Numbered from the stretch's first letter, positions 24,569 to 36,795 are shown. The stretch: DNA of 64,000 bases from Polytrichum commune (GCA_950295325.1 OX485807.1:17079001-17143000), one strand, 5' to 3'. Notes: generated by a model not told the origin, from the sequence alone. A program made the numbers and translations.

Positions 24569-24922
24569 GATATGTAGGCCTTACATGGTCACTTTTTTTC
24601 ATTGGATGTCTACTTTTGAGTAACAAATGCATGGTTTTTAGTCAAGAGTGAACACCAAAAAGAAATGTGCTAAAAAAACAATTTTAACCATTCTAGGCTC
24701 ATTCGTTCTCACATTTGGGAGGGCGTGTGTAATAACTTAAGGAGAATAGCAAATTTCACCTTGACCTCATGTAGCTTTTGCATCTCGAGTCCAATTTTGA
24801 GATTTGAATGATAATCTATACGTTTCATGACAATTTTGAACCAAATGATACAGTTCTTGATACAATCCAGTAGTCAAAATTGTTTGTGGAATTGAAAGTG
24901 CCCACAATTGGACCACATACCG
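24569..24922 (-). mobile_element. D-family MITE, full length
   Basis: The left end GATATGTAGGCCTTACATGG and right end CAATTGGACCACATACCG are imperfect inverted repeats, each followed inward by GTCACTTT or GGGCACTTTC. The core in reverse (GAACACCAAAAAGAAATGTG, TTTGGGAGGGCGTGTGTAAT, ATTTCACCTTGACCTCATGT) matches other full-length copies. Confidence 0.6.
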
Positions 24923-26635
24923 TAACTCTTAACTGCCTTCTAGAGACCTCTCCGAACTTTTGGTTGATCAAACTCGAATTCCACCTATGAAGGTGATTTT
25001 GATTGGTTATGACCTCAACTAACAAAATATAATCTTGAAATATAATTTCCAATACAATCTACTTAAAATTACATTTATTTGATTCATTTGCGAGCCCTTT
25101 GGGTTTAATATTTCAACTACATTACAATGCATATGTTCCTATCAATATATCAAATCATAGATACTATAGCTAAATTTTCATACATATATGTAATGTGTAG
25201 TTTGTGATTGTTTTCTCCTTGGGTGTTCCTTCATAAATTATATGATTTAGGCTAGTAAGTTAAGTTCTAAAAGGATTATTATTTTCATGTATTATATTAA
25301 AATATGATATTTTGGGTTGATGAAGGATTAGCTTCAATTCAAATTAAAGAAATATGGAAATATTGTCATAATTGAGTGGTGAAATTGAGGGTGTAATACA
25401 TGGTTAAGCATATGGAACTAGGCTCATGCAATAAATAAGCTCCAACTCATCATTCACATTTAAGAGAAACAAATTCCACTGGTTATCTCAACTTGAGAAC
25501 TTCAATTCTTATCTTATTTTATTTTATTTCCTCCCCCCTTATCTAGCTCAAATCTTCATAATGGAGTTGCTTCTCACATACATGTAGCTTGATGCCATGT
25601 AGGATTCCATGTAAAGTTTTCATCCATTCATATTTATGTGGTTCCATCAAATCTTCGAGTCTAGTTTGAAATGGACTTGGACCGTCTCTGACTTCTAGAC
25701 CAATCACATAAGTTAAATATCACAACTCAAAGGCCCTCAAACTCTAGTGTAGATTCACTACTAGGATTGCTGGTACACCCACACACACACACTTGCATTT
25801 GACATAATGGTCATTTGTGTCGAAGTAGCCATTTGCTAAATAATCACTTTTACACCAAAGGACCATTGTGTTAATTACAAGTGTGTGTTTAAACCCACCA
25901 TCCTAGTTATAGAAAGATTCCCCCCACACACATACATTTTACCGATCATTTTAGAGGAATTCATAGATTATACCCCAATTTATTTATTTTAAAATCAAAA
26001 GATGTCAGTGACATGTCATTGGTTGGACCTGGAAACATTAGGATGCCTCAAACATTGGTTTCCAAGTCCAAATTGATTTACACCCTCACCTCCGTAACGT
26101 CACTCCCTCTCTTATATCCCCAAAGCTTAGGGAACGGACGTGCTTAGTTTGACTCTCCCTCTTTGTTGCCACATTTCCCTCCCATATATCCCATGTTACA
26201 TCAAAACAATCCGTCAAAGAATTCAAACCACACGCTCGCACGCATCATGATGTTATCATTGTCATTATTACAACATCAACTTTGTGTGATTCCATAATGT
26301 CACATGCTACACTAAATCTCTATTATCACACATCCGTGTCAACACTACGAACCCCCTCAATACCACGTGCACTTTGGTGGCCACATGCAAGTCATTTGGA
26401 AGGTTAGAGTGAACACGCTCAATTTTTTCTTTACGAAATTGGGGTGCAATGTATACACATACGTTCTCATGAATCGATCGGTAATTTTCCCAAAGTCTTG
26501 AACTTCAACCAGTTATTCCTCAAACTAAACCGGTTCATCTCTAACTAGGAGCCGGTCGGTTCCCCCCTTCATAGGTGTGTGTAAGAGACTATTCTATTCT
26601 ATTCTATTCTACTCTTTTATACTATAATTCACTTA
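24923..26635. other. No gene seen; repeat fragments and microsatellites
   Basis: It contains a (CA) run at about 25774-25789, A fragments at 25925-26050 (plus) and about 26460-26560 (minus), and an ATTCT repeat (26591-26611). Nothing else is recognised. Confidence 0.5.
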
Positions 26636-27052
26636 GAGCGTCCCCACCAGACCGGGTACACGCCAAATAGAGTATATAATATTTTATACCTTTGGGGAGC
26701 CCTCCATCTTGGGCGGGGCAGCTCATCTTGAGTCAGAGTCCACCAAAGCCTAGGCATACCCCCGGTATAATTAGGAAGCAATCAATAAGATAACGACACC
26801 TATTATCTGACATGGGATAAAGTAGGATATCGGAGTATCTGATATTAAAGTAATATCTTGGCGGGCCGGAGGAGGGCCGCCATATGAACCATTTATGGCG
26901 GGGGAAGGCCTTTACTATACCCGGGCCGGTTCTAAATTATGCCGGACCGGACATTGGTGGGGCTCAATTTATGCCGGTACCGCCACCTAAGAACCCGGGA
27001 TGCCCCATTTTTGGCGTTGGCATGCCCTATGCCCGGTCTGGTGGGGACGCTC
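26636..27052. mobile_element. H3 MITE with TTA target duplication
   Basis: The left end GAGCGTCCCCACCAGACCGG and right end CCGGTCTGGTGGGGACGCTC are perfect inverted repeats of at least 20 bp. The element is 417 bp with TTA directly outside both ends. It is GC-rich in its right half (repeated GCCGG and CCCGG). TTA targets suggest PIF/Harbinger. The perfect ends suggest a young insertion. Confidence 0.88.
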
Positions 27053-28354
27053 TTAACCATTGTCGTCATTGTTTGTTGCATTGGGTATATACCAATTATG
27101 TCCCTTGATGTAAGTCGATTCTCAAACTTAAGACGTTGAGAATCCCCATGGGACACGGCCCGCCTTTTCCGAAGCTGTGCATGTGTGCAATTCAAGGCCC
27201 GGCCAATGAGGCGGCCCCACATGGACCCCAGTTGCCACCTGGCCCATGCTGCAAGTGGCCACATGTGCGCACGCCCTCCTACCTGTCCACGTCATCAGCA
27301 TCATTTGTACTTCCCTTGCCAGTCATGCAGCCTACATTATCAAATTGCATGTGTGACTAACAAGTGTGTGTGCACACGTGTGCTCTTGTATTCTCTGGTG
27401 GTTTGTTTATTGTCCAAACCAGGGAGACCTGGGAGGGAAATGTGACAACAAGGAGTGAGATTTAAATTGAGTTCCTGCATTATTTAGGGTGTTCGGGATA
27501 TAAGAGTGTGTGGTCATTAAGAGTACATCGAGGGAGAATATGGCGGAACAAGGAGGCAGAGTAGGGCAGAGGCCGCGACGTCGAGGAAGGGGGAGAAGCG
27601 AGACTGGCAGGAGAGCGACGAGGAAGACTACAAACTGGAAGATGGTGACCGGGAGCCGGTTATCGGGGAGCAAGGGCGGACCGCAGCAGGTTAGGACCGG
27701 GACTGGATACCCGGCTGTTATTTATGTGAGCCGGCCACGTGGACCAGGCAGCTGATGGGAGATGAAGCCGGCCCGGGAGGTTAATCGGCATTGGGAGCCC
27801 AACTGCGGGAACGGGAGCCCAACGGCGGGAACATGCCTCAAGCCGGCGGGAGCGCATGTGAACCAATGGGAACAAGGCCGTAGTGGACGGTTGTAGGTAT
27901 TAGTAAGTTAGGTTAGAGATTAGTGATGGTGTAGTCCCTTTTTGGATGAGAGGCAAGCACTTAGTGACTATAGGAAGTGACCACTTAGTAGTTAACCAAC
28001 AATGAGTGGACACGTACTCACTATAGGACGTGTGGATGAAAGACAATGCCAAGGGATTTCCATCCCTTGGATGACATTAACCGCTTTAACCATCTAAGCA
28101 ATGAAAGGATGAGATCTTGGATGAATGACCCATGAATGGTAACCGCACACACCTAGGCACATCTAGGTATTAGAAGGAATTGCAACCAATCCACTTCTCA
28201 CGAACATCTATATTTAGCACGTGTGGTTTCTGTAAATAGATGCGACATGCCTAAATTTAGACTGTAGCCTTAATTCAGACTAAAATTAGCCTAATTAGAC
28301 ATTTGGCATTAGGGGCCACACCTAACCGCTAATTCAACCAATTATAAGATTTCA

Positions 28355-28372
28355 AAACCTATATAAAGGGGG
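28355..28372 (+). promoter_or_regulatory. TATA box of the R repeat
   Basis: CCTATATAAAGGGGG lies about 25-40 bp before GCACCTCATT. The opposite-strand R copy keeps CCTATTTAAAGG at the same distance from CACCTCATT. Conservation of this spacing in diverged copies supports a real core promoter of the element. Confidence 0.45.
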
Positions 28373-28728
28373 CACTACGGACCCCTATAGCACCTCATTA
28401 TTCATTTCAACAATCCAACGTGAGCGTCAAGAGGAGCATTATCGGGAGCGTTTTAACGAAGACCTATTTGGAGCATTATCGGGAGCGATTTGACGACAAC
28501 CGGAGCTTCGCGATTTTACTCGAGGAATCGAAGATCTTTTCGAGCTTGAAGACTTAAAGGATTGAAATATTATCCTCGAACTTGAAGACGACTGAAGGCC
28601 CGCGGCTGAGGGACCACGAGGCCGCAAGGCGTGAAGACGAAGACCGAAGACTTAGCGACATTTGAAGATACTCGAAGACGAACGCCTTCGGGTTTGAAGA
28701 CCGAATTTAGACTGAGAGCCCGCGATAC

Positions 28729-29101
28729 TGAGGGCCCTCGGGACCAGAGGACCGCAAGCCCGAGACCAAGACCGCAAGTTTGAAGATTGAGGGCCTGAGG
28801 TACTGAGAGACCACGAGACCATAGGAGCGAAGTCTCAAGACCTGTGAAGTATTTGAAGATTTGATGGAAGACTTTTGAAGACCGGGAGAACATGGAAAGC
28901 TAAAGGGGCCACAAGACTGAGGGCCCATGAGACTGGATGACCGAGAAGACTTTAGGATTTGAAGGTCTTTTCAAGAGATTACGAAATCAAGGACTACAAG
29001 AAAAGACTTGAAGACATTAAAAGCTTTCTTCAAGATTTGGAGACTGAGGGCCCTCGGGACCAGAGGACCGCAAGCCCGAGACCAAGACCGCAAGTTTGAA
29101 G
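28729..29101 (+). repeat. 57-bp exact direct repeat inside R copy 1
   Basis: 28729-28785 and 29045-29101 are identical as read (TGAGGGCCCTCGGGACCAGA to CAAGTTTGAAG), with 259 bp between them. The surrounding R sequence is much more diverged, so the duplication is recent. Confidence 0.85.
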
Positions 29102-30075
29102 CCCTTTGAGGACTAAAGGTTTAAACGAACTTTCTAACCAAGATCTAAGATACCTTTTGGGTCTAAGGAGATGTCAAGATATCAAAAGTGAAGAGGCTAA
29201 GAGATTGACAAAATCCGAAGCTCATCGTGAAGACAAAGAAGATTGCGTAAGGAATCCAAGACCGAAGCACTCAAGAGAATAGGAAGATTAGAGAAGATCC
29301 TTCCTAGGAATTTAGAGATATTCAAGAATGAAGAACTAAACTCTCATGAGTAGAGAATACAAAGGAAAACCAGACAAAAGGGAACTTTAGAAGAATGAAG
29401 ACATTAAGAAGATCTTCAAACCATCATTCAAGAATAAAAGACTTTGAAGACCATCCAATAGCCAACTTTCACCTTAAAGGCATTGCAATGGATTGTTAAT
29501 AAAAACACTCAAAGTAATGTGATTGTGAACTTTGATTGAGGATTTAGAATTGGAAATGAAATTGAAGAATGTTTTGATACCATTACATTGATTGCGAAAA
29601 CACTCCTTATATTCACAACACTTAACCTCGACATTAGGATTTCGGGGAACATAAGCTTAAAAGCTTAGGCTACTTTCTCCTTAAAGATTTAGAAAGAGAC
29701 TTTAATACAACATTCCGGATTGGGATAAGTATATCTTGCTAGTCATTCAAACCATGAAAGATGCAAGATATAATAGGTGATTAGGAACTAGGTTCTTAGG
29801 AACACCTTAATATCAGATTTCGGGGAACATAAACTTGCAATCTTAGGTCAATGACTTCATGAGGATTCAAAGAGCAGATTCATCCAAGAAGAAACACCTT
29901 CAAAAGTTAATTTAGATAAGTGTAGTGTCCATGTAAACCGGTCAGTAGCGGGTTACACCGTCTAAGTTGCTGAGGGTTGAAGGTGACCTCGACAAAGAGA
30001 GGGAGTGACATTAAGGAGGCTGATGTTACGGAGTTTAAAATGTAATTCACATTGTGAAATGAAACGAAGTTGAAT

Positions 30076-30450
30076 CTAAGAGAGATGACGTTGGCCGCTG
30101 GTGTTGGCGTGAGTGAGGGACGCTTCACCTTGACCATAGTTATTATGTGAACCCGAAGCATGTTTACTGAGCAAGGCTATGGGATAAGTGCTAGTGTGTT
30201 TTGGAAGAATATGGGATGAAAGGTATAAGAAGGTTAGTTTTTTTGAGTAACATAGCGTAGTGGCCTTAGCAAGATAGAGGCAACTGTCAGCTTGGTGGTC
30301 CAATTGGAAGAATGGTTTGAGACTACGTAGCATTGTATTATGAAATTGGGAAGGAGACCTATCTCTATTGGAGGGGTAGAGAGCACACTCCAACACAAAG
30401 TGTGGCCTCGTTATTGAAAGTTACTAAATACTCGAGGTTCGTCTCTTATT
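30076..30450 (-). pseudogene. LINE C-terminal fragment, second copy
   Basis: An open minus-strand segment of about 106 codons starts VLEC and continues with RDRSPSQFHN, LRSLKPFFQLDHQAD and CLYLAKATTL. It aligns with the tail of the LINE relic at 62.6-62.8 kb. The upstream reverse-transcriptase part is absent: a D element starts at about 30457. On the other side lies the R repeat. It is a 5'-truncated or broken copy. Confidence 0.5.
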
Positions 30451-30456
30451 AAGATA

Positions 30457-30825
30457 CTTGGCCCCACAATGGACACTTCCAACTCCAAAACAATACTACC
30501 GTAGTCGTCGAATCGGATTGAGAAATGACTCATCTAGTTTGTAATTGTGAGTCATGAAGGATTTGATGTCAAGGTTGGAAATTGAGTTTGAGAGGCAAAA
30601 GTTTGAGAGTGCAAAGTGGTTGTTATTGTGTTTTTTCTTTTTAAACAATCATATAAGTTTTCGTAATCATGTTCATTATTGAACATAGAACAATGTCTAT
30701 ATTTTGAGGTCATCCTTTTATCTCATTGTTACATGCGTCTTTATGGTATCCATTCATAACTACAACATTGCCAAGTACCAATCAAAGTAGGTGTGTTGTG
30801 GAGAGTGACCATAGAAGGCCCACAT
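30457..30825 (+). mobile_element. D-family MITE, full length
   Basis: The left end AAGATACTTGGCCCCACAAT is followed by GGACACTTCCAACTCC. The right end is GTGACCATAGAAGGCCCACA then TACTTTATCTT, the imperfect inverse. The core TCATGTTCATTATTGAACAT and TATGGTATCCATTCATAACT is present. Confidence 0.6.
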
Positions 30826-31968
30826 ACTTTATCTTGCCTTCCCAACAAGAAGAAAGTGACTAGGGGGTGAGAGGGGCCTATAGCTATAAGAGTGCTCTCT
30901 CATTCATCCAAACACAAAAGCGATCATTTAAATAGTATGCAACCCAAAGGTTTCTTTTAAAATTTCATTTGACACTAAAATTCGCTTTACACATTCCAAA
31001 ATTAGTCTAGCCCAAGGTATTCAAATGAAACAACCATAAACTTATAAGGCATTTAGTTTGGATGTTAGATGGATGAGAAGTGCACTCATAAGCATTAATT
31101 TCCCTCTCACCCAAAAACATGCTAGGGCTAAGTGGCTTGCTCTTTGGTATGGCCCCGAGCAATCTCACATAAGTTAAACATGCAATGAATATATTCATGC
31201 TCTTCTCCCTCTTTAGTATGACGCGTTTGGGAAACACAAAAAAAGTCGTATTATCGAGGTGTTGTCTTCTCATAAATATGACAAATGGCGTGAAGTTGTC
31301 GTATTATTGAGGGAATACAAAAACATAAGTAATATGAGCTTAAAAATATATACAACGAGTTCAAGCAATATTGATGGTATGAAACAATAAGTTATAACTC
31401 TAAAAAAATACAAATATTCTCAAGAACTCTTGAAAGAGGAGTCTAAAGATCTCTGGTGTTGCCTACCCAAGTTAGCAACTATCATCTTATCTAAATTCCC
31501 TACTAACTTTTGAAAACCAATAATTTCATTAACACCAAAATATAAAGAGTTCTCTAATAAGAAACTTGACAACAATGATGCATGATGTTTAGCATCAAGA
31601 TACTCGTGATACTAAATCACCCGTGTACAAGGCAAAATACTAGGCACGAGGCCACTTTAACCTCAACCATGTCCATTCTACACTAGTAACCCTAATTCGC
31701 ATTAAGTTCCCAATGATAGGTGAAATTCCCAAGCAGTTCCCGAGTGAAAATGGACGTATTTTAGATGTACATAACATAGATGAAAGGAATTTTAGCATTA
31801 ACTACCTCTTTAATATGACAAAACGGAGATTCTAAATGTCACATTATCAAGTGTCGTAGTTGCGTAAAAGAGGGAGTTTTGAACCAAAAAGTTTGGTCTC
31901 ACAAAAATGTGTTGTAATATCAAGGGTGTTGTATATTAAACGAGTGCTGTATTAACGAGGTTAGACTG
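30826..31968. repeat. AT-rich region ending in an Emigrant-like terminus
   Basis: The right edge reads GTATTAACGAGGTTAGACTG followed by TA, the inverse of a CAGTCTAACCTC end similar to the element at 8639. Several GTATTATCGAGG/TAATATCAAGGG motifs between 31245 and 31950 resemble it. The left terminus could not be identified, so length is unknown. No gene is supported. Confidence 0.4.
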
Positions 31969-31973
31969 TACAG

Positions 31974-32222
31974 TGTTGCAAGTTTTGTCGCTTACTAAGT
32001 GATTTCTCATCCAAATTTCAATCATCTATGACAACATTTCATCACAAGTTTGTTGGAATGCCAATTATACCAAACGTTGTTTCAATAATTGGCATTTGGA
32101 TGAACTATGGTGAAGTTGGGATGACAATATTTGTAAACTTATTCATAGAAAGTGTCACTAAAAAGGTTACTGTAGTGACATGCCGTGTGACACTAAATAT
32201 CATATTTAGTGCAGTTGTCAAA
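31974..32222 (+). repeat. N-family element, right part
   Basis: GTTGCAAGTTTTGTCGCTTA, ATCCAAATTTCAATCATCTA, GACAACATTTCATCACAA and the end GACACTAAATATCATATTTAGTG match the N element at 38.7-39.6 kb. The left half is missing, and the copy starts right next to the Emigrant-like end at 31968. Confidence 0.6.
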
Positions 32223-32654
32223 TTTAATGTTGAATCTAAGTATTCCTTGCATATAGAATCTTCTATAATGATCCCAAATTTTACATGGGAAGTCTATTGC
32301 ATCAATTTCTTCCAATCTCAGCCTTAGTGATGACAATGACTCATTGAGAATACCATTATTAGCCCTAAGAGTTCAAGTTGTGCACACACATGAGAGAGAG
32401 AGCAAACAACTTCAACTTGAAGGTCATACTCACAATCCTTAATGCATGTATGGAGCAAAGGAAAGTTTGAGAGATTTGATACTATAGAACCAACATTTAC
32501 CACATCAACAACTGCCCAATAACCTAAACCATGAAAACATACAAAGAAACAAAATAAAGAGCACGGAAGATGAAAGGGGGTTGAATGAGAGACCACCTAG
32601 TTTGAAACCCGTCATGACGTTTGAAGGAGGCAAGGTGGACGAATTGCATGGCCA

Positions 32655-33140
32655 AATTCAACCAAACCTCAATCTCCTTGAAACCCAAACTTTCAACCAA
32701 CCCTCGATCTCTTTGTAACCCCAACTTTCAACCAAACCTCAATCTCTTTGAAACCCCAACTCCCAACCAAACCTCAATATTTTTGAAACCTTAACTCTCA
32801 ACCAAACTTCAATCCTTCTAAAACCCCAACTCCTAAACAAATCTCAATCTTTGTGAAACCCCGATTGTCAACCAAATCTCAATCTTTTTGAAACCCAACT
32901 CCTAAACAAACCTCGATCTCTTTGAGACCCCAAGTACTAAACAAACATTGATCTCTCAACCGAACTTCGATCTCTCTGAAGCCCCAACTCCTAAACAAAC
33001 CTTAATCTCTTTGAAACTCAACTCTCATCGAAACCTCAATCTCTTTGAAACCCCAACTTTTAATCACACCTCAATATGTTTGAAACCCCAACTCTCAATC
33101 AAGCCTCAATCCCTCTTAAACCCCAACTCTCAACCAATTA
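32655..33140. repeat. Minisatellite, 35-bp unit, about 14 copies
   Basis: The unit is roughly CAACCAAACCTCAATCTCTT plus TGAAACCCCAACTCT. Consecutive unit starts are 34-35 bp apart (for example about 32657, 32692, 32727). Units are diverged from each other by several bases. Plus-strand ORFs through it encode repeat peptides and are not genes. Confidence 0.85.
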
Positions 33141-33329
33141 TGAATCAATAAATGTTTCAGAAGCCTTTGAACACGTGCCACAACAAAGTGGAGCACCTTC
33201 AACATTGAAGTCATAGCCAAAAGTTGAGCACCTACAAGGAAAACCATACACAATAACCAAAGGGTTTGCACAAATGGAACATGCACCCAATTCTTGTAAC
33301 AATTCAGGCATTTTTAACCTTGATCTCAT
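33138..33329 (-). CDS. Unrecognised cysteine-rich small ORF (63 aa), doubtful
   Basis: The ORF has cysteines at 17, 20, 32, 34, 49, 50 and 53 (ACSICANP, PCRCS, LCCGTC), spaced as in a small zinc-binding module. An in-frame TGA lies 15 bases upstream of the ATG, so this is a complete small ORF or, if an upstream AG is used differently, a terminal exon. The stop falls exactly at the border of the 35-bp minisatellite. No signal peptide or membrane segment is evident. I do not recognise the family; chance is possible at this length, though seven cysteines in 63 residues in an AT-rich region is unusual. Confidence 0.2.
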   Translation of the reverse strand: MRSRLKMPELLQELGACSICANPLVIVYGFPCRCSTFGYDFNVEGAPLCCGTCSKASETFIDS

Positions 33330-36099
33330 AGTTGTAAACCATCACCTAGAGTAGAAAACATGCATAACAACTAGAGCAATCGACGTCCACGTTAACCGTC
33401 GATGCGACAACAAAGGTGAGCTTTAAACTGTAGGTTTGCTGTAACAACCGCGTTTTCTCAACATCCACATCAACCTTCGACGTGTTCACACCTAAGTTGC
33501 CATGGGGGTTCTAGCTTGGGGACCCTTGATTATATTGCTTTCAAGCTACAATTAACACTAGGTTATATTACTTTTAAAATATAAGTAATATCACCAATTA
33601 AAATAAGCCCTACATTACTTATAATTCCCCACATATCAAATAATGTATGCTTTGTTAGAAGGGGCCATTCACGATTGGGGTACTACTTTTGGGACAAAGG
33701 AATTAAGGACTATGTCGCATTGGATCTCGGCATTTATTATGATTTACTATTATTTGATCAATGAATTTTAAATAAATAAGTAGATAGGTCATAGGACTTA
33801 TCAAGAAATATATTATTTTATTATTAAATAATCACCAATAATAAATAAATCCCTTATGAAATGAGTAAATAGGTCATAGGACTTGTAAAGAGGTCATATG
33901 ACTTGTTTGGGCCACATCAATAACAATTTCATTATTGAAGTGTACATCGGAGGTGAATTATTTCCTGTTTTCCATCCTAGTACCTTGGTGTAAGTGTCAT
34001 GAGTTCATACATATATTTTTTTATGTTCAATTCTAATAGTAAATGTTCCTTTTTCATGTAGACATGTTCTTGTGTATTGTTGGCCATGTTTGGTGTCATA
34101 TGTAAAGCTATACAATTGGTATGCAATACATTTTTAGTTCTATTTGTACTTAAACGATAATTGTGAGGAAAAAACTTTGGGATCATTTCAATTAATTTTT
34201 GTTGTCCTTTTCATTCCTTGATCCTAAGGTCAACAATTTTGACAACACCCATGGATGTCCGTTAAGGAATCAAAATGGTATCTTAGATAACCCTATTCCT
34301 TGTAAATTAGCTTTGTCGGTGTACTCAATATGGAAAATTAAATGTAGGTATTATCCACAATATGCTCCACAATACAAATCTAAGCACACCAACTATGTAA
34401 AGTTATGTGATTTAGTTCTTTAACCGTTAGACACCCAAAAGTAGTACCCCAATTGTGAATGCCCCCAGAACTAACATTTTTCAAAATTTTATGTAATGTG
34501 ATTTTATGGCACCCTTCTTTCAACTCACCTAGTTTTCTAATATGACGCATGTGAACCCATGGGGGTGGAAAACTTGAACCAATACCATGTAATTCAAAAA
34601 GCTCAAATTAATTGCAAACACAATGGATATTTTGACTTACCTGGTATTGGTTCAAGGACATTTAGTACATTAATTAAGACAAATAATGTTGGACATATGT
34701 ATATTATGACTTACCCTAGGAAACTCTATAGTGTGGAACACATTATACATCATCGAGCAAGAAAATGATGCTTAGCTTTGGTTACACTTGATTGTTCAAC
34801 CACTCACAATGCTCTCAAAGTAAATTGTAGTTGTGAGTATGGTGTGAAATGAAAACTATTGAGAATGAAATCTCAGAGAACCTAATCTCAGAGAACCTAA
34901 TCTCATTGCTCAAGTCCAAGAGTCAAGGGCGAAAACATTACAACAAAATCAAAATTAAGATAGGGGAGTTGTTGATCTTGGAATGGCTATTGCACTTAAA
35001 TTCAGTAAAAATAATAGTAGCTACAATGTGAACCTTTAATGTTCAATGTTGTGGGGTAATAAATAGCATTTTCACACAATGTTACCCCCTTTTAGTGTAG
35101 AAATAAGCTCAAAAGTATGGCCCACAAATGTTTACCATAATGAATGTAGTACGGAACATAATCCCCAACAATAGGTCCCAACATTGTGCTTATATAACTT
35201 GCACATACAATATACAAGGGCTTTGGATTGGGCATGTCAAATTGAAGAAAAGTTTTCATGTATGGAAATGTGTTTTCTTTTACATCAATTATTGTGGACT
35301 ACACTATTGAGTTGCTTTCCGCGCTAAAAATACTGAGGATAATATTGTGGGGGTTCACACTATTCACCAACCCATAATGTTGAACATCAAATATCCATGT
35401 TGTGGGTAACAACGTCTCCATTGAATAAAAAATAATGTATATCCGAAAGACTTTCAAACATAGGGGACGGAGGTGGATACATCATGTGGGCATGAGTATT
35501 GTAACTAGAGTTGCACACTATTTTCATGCATGATGATGTACATTTGGGCCATGCTAAGGTGTAAAAATATGATTCAAACCCAAAAATCATGAGAAAAGTG
35601 ACTACGGACATGGTTTGGAATGGGCAACCATCTTGCACTAATTCCGTGTTTCGCTTGCTATGAGTAGTGGGTGCAAAGCTGAAAGTGTCCTTTTAAGGCC
35701 TTGTTGCCTTAGTGATGACTCCATGCAGTCTAGGGTTGAGTGAAAGTTATAAACATTCATTAAGTTTGCGGCTAAAGTCTGCATTCACATTATCAAAGAG
35801 AAGGACTTATCGTATATGCGCGTACCTTTAATTCTATCAACATACAAACCTTGAAATAGTATGTAGTCCAAAAGCATTTATTTTAGTTTATTTAATTCTA
35901 AAATTAGATTTAAAGATCCTGAATTAGTGTTCTCAAAGTCATTTGACATATCGACGACAAACCCATAGAGGATCAAGTTTTGATGTTGGATGGATGAGAG
36001 GTACTCTTGTATATGTCTGAATTGAATATAAGGTTGAATCCGAGCAAGGCCACAAAGCGTAGCTTCCCTCTCCTTCATTATCCGCGGAACATTGTCCGA
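33330..36099. other. No gene or clear repeat seen
   Basis: AT-rich DNA with short ORFs on both strands (60-84 codons), none with recognisable motifs. Confidence 0.5.
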
Positions 36100-36305
36100 G
36101 GAGATTTTTGGACATAATTTGTCAAAATCCTAGTTTTTCCAAGTCCAAGTGGTTACATCTTTCACTTTGTTTCTTTATTAATTTTAGGTGTATTCCATAG
36201 ATCTCTCTAAAATAATGGGTAATTTTCATGAAGTTTTAAACTTCAACTGGTTAATCTCAAAATCAACTTGTTCATATATAACTAGAAGTTGGTTCTTCCC
36301 ATTCA
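36100..36305 (-). repeat. A-family copy, reverse
   Basis: In reverse it carries the A blocks: GATTTTTGGACATAATTTGT, TTTCTTTATTAATTTTAGGT, ATTCCATAGATCTCTCTAAA, ATGGGTAATTTTCATGAAGT and AACTTCAACTGGTTAATCTC. Confidence 0.6.
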
Positions 36306-36414
36306 TTGTATCAGAAGCCTCTAACTAAGCAGCCAACCTTCTTATCCAAGGATGGTGTAATAAGGGTGAGTTTCCAAGTAGGTTGCTCGCTCACCAGATT
36401 CTAGTGTGAATAAG

Positions 36415-36795
36415 GACAAACCGGCCCAAATGTAGAGGGAAACTAGCGGGATAGGGTTCACATGTACCAACTAGCTACTTTCATCTTCTCAAATCTAGGC
36501 TCACCTACTAACCTCCTCCTGGTTACCAATAATGAAGCACATGACCAACATTGGTTCTCTTGAGTCCTCAATGGCTCTTGATCCTTTGGCGACCGACACT
36601 TGTAAGTTAAAAATTCTTTAGTGGGAGCATGGACGACTAGTGGCATGTTGTCCACGGCCCTCCACATCCTAGCGGACCACCATAATGTGGTTGGATGACG
36701 GGCTTGTGCCTATCTACATGCAAACACCTCCAACCCACTATTATCTAGAATCTAGTGTGCGAGCGGTCTACATGGAAACTCACCCTAAGATCAAC
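36415..36795 (+). repeat. G repeat copy 2
   Basis: It matches 15430-15690 (GGATAGGGTTCACATGTACC, GGCCCTCCACATCCTAG, CCTCCAACCCACTATTA, AGAATCTAGTGTG), with about 100 bp of extra sequence in the middle. Confidence 0.55.

Larger units (their letters stand above)
27420..29990 (+). mobile_element. R repeat copy 1: LTR-like retroelement remnant
   Basis: It is homologous in order to 40905-42490 on the other strand. Shared blocks: ACCTAACCGC, CCTATATAAAGG (TATA box at about 28362), GCACCTCATT, GTGAGCGTCA, GTCATTCAAACCATGAAAGA, GAACACTTAACC-GACATTAGGATTT, GGGGAACAT-AACTTG, GTAAACCGGTCAGTAGCGGG and GTTGAAGGTGACCTC. TATA box, transcript-like purine-rich GAAGAC repeats and long length suggest an LTR, probably a solo or relic one. 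Borders are uncertain. The GC-rich 5' part (27540-27860) could be degenerate coding sequence, not recognised. Confidence 0.5.

Noticed and set aside
27510-27755. Arginine-rich plus ORF in the GC-rich part of R
   Set aside because: Composition follows the GC-rich repeat; no domain, and the opposite-strand R copy has no matching open frame.
32655-33140. Possible CRISPR-like array of regular units
   Set aside because: Units are contiguous with no unique spacers; this is a minisatellite in a eukaryotic genome.
32948-33151. 67-codon plus ORF with repeating LISLK/NLFETP pattern
   Set aside because: It is translated 35-bp minisatellite; the frame drifts between units.
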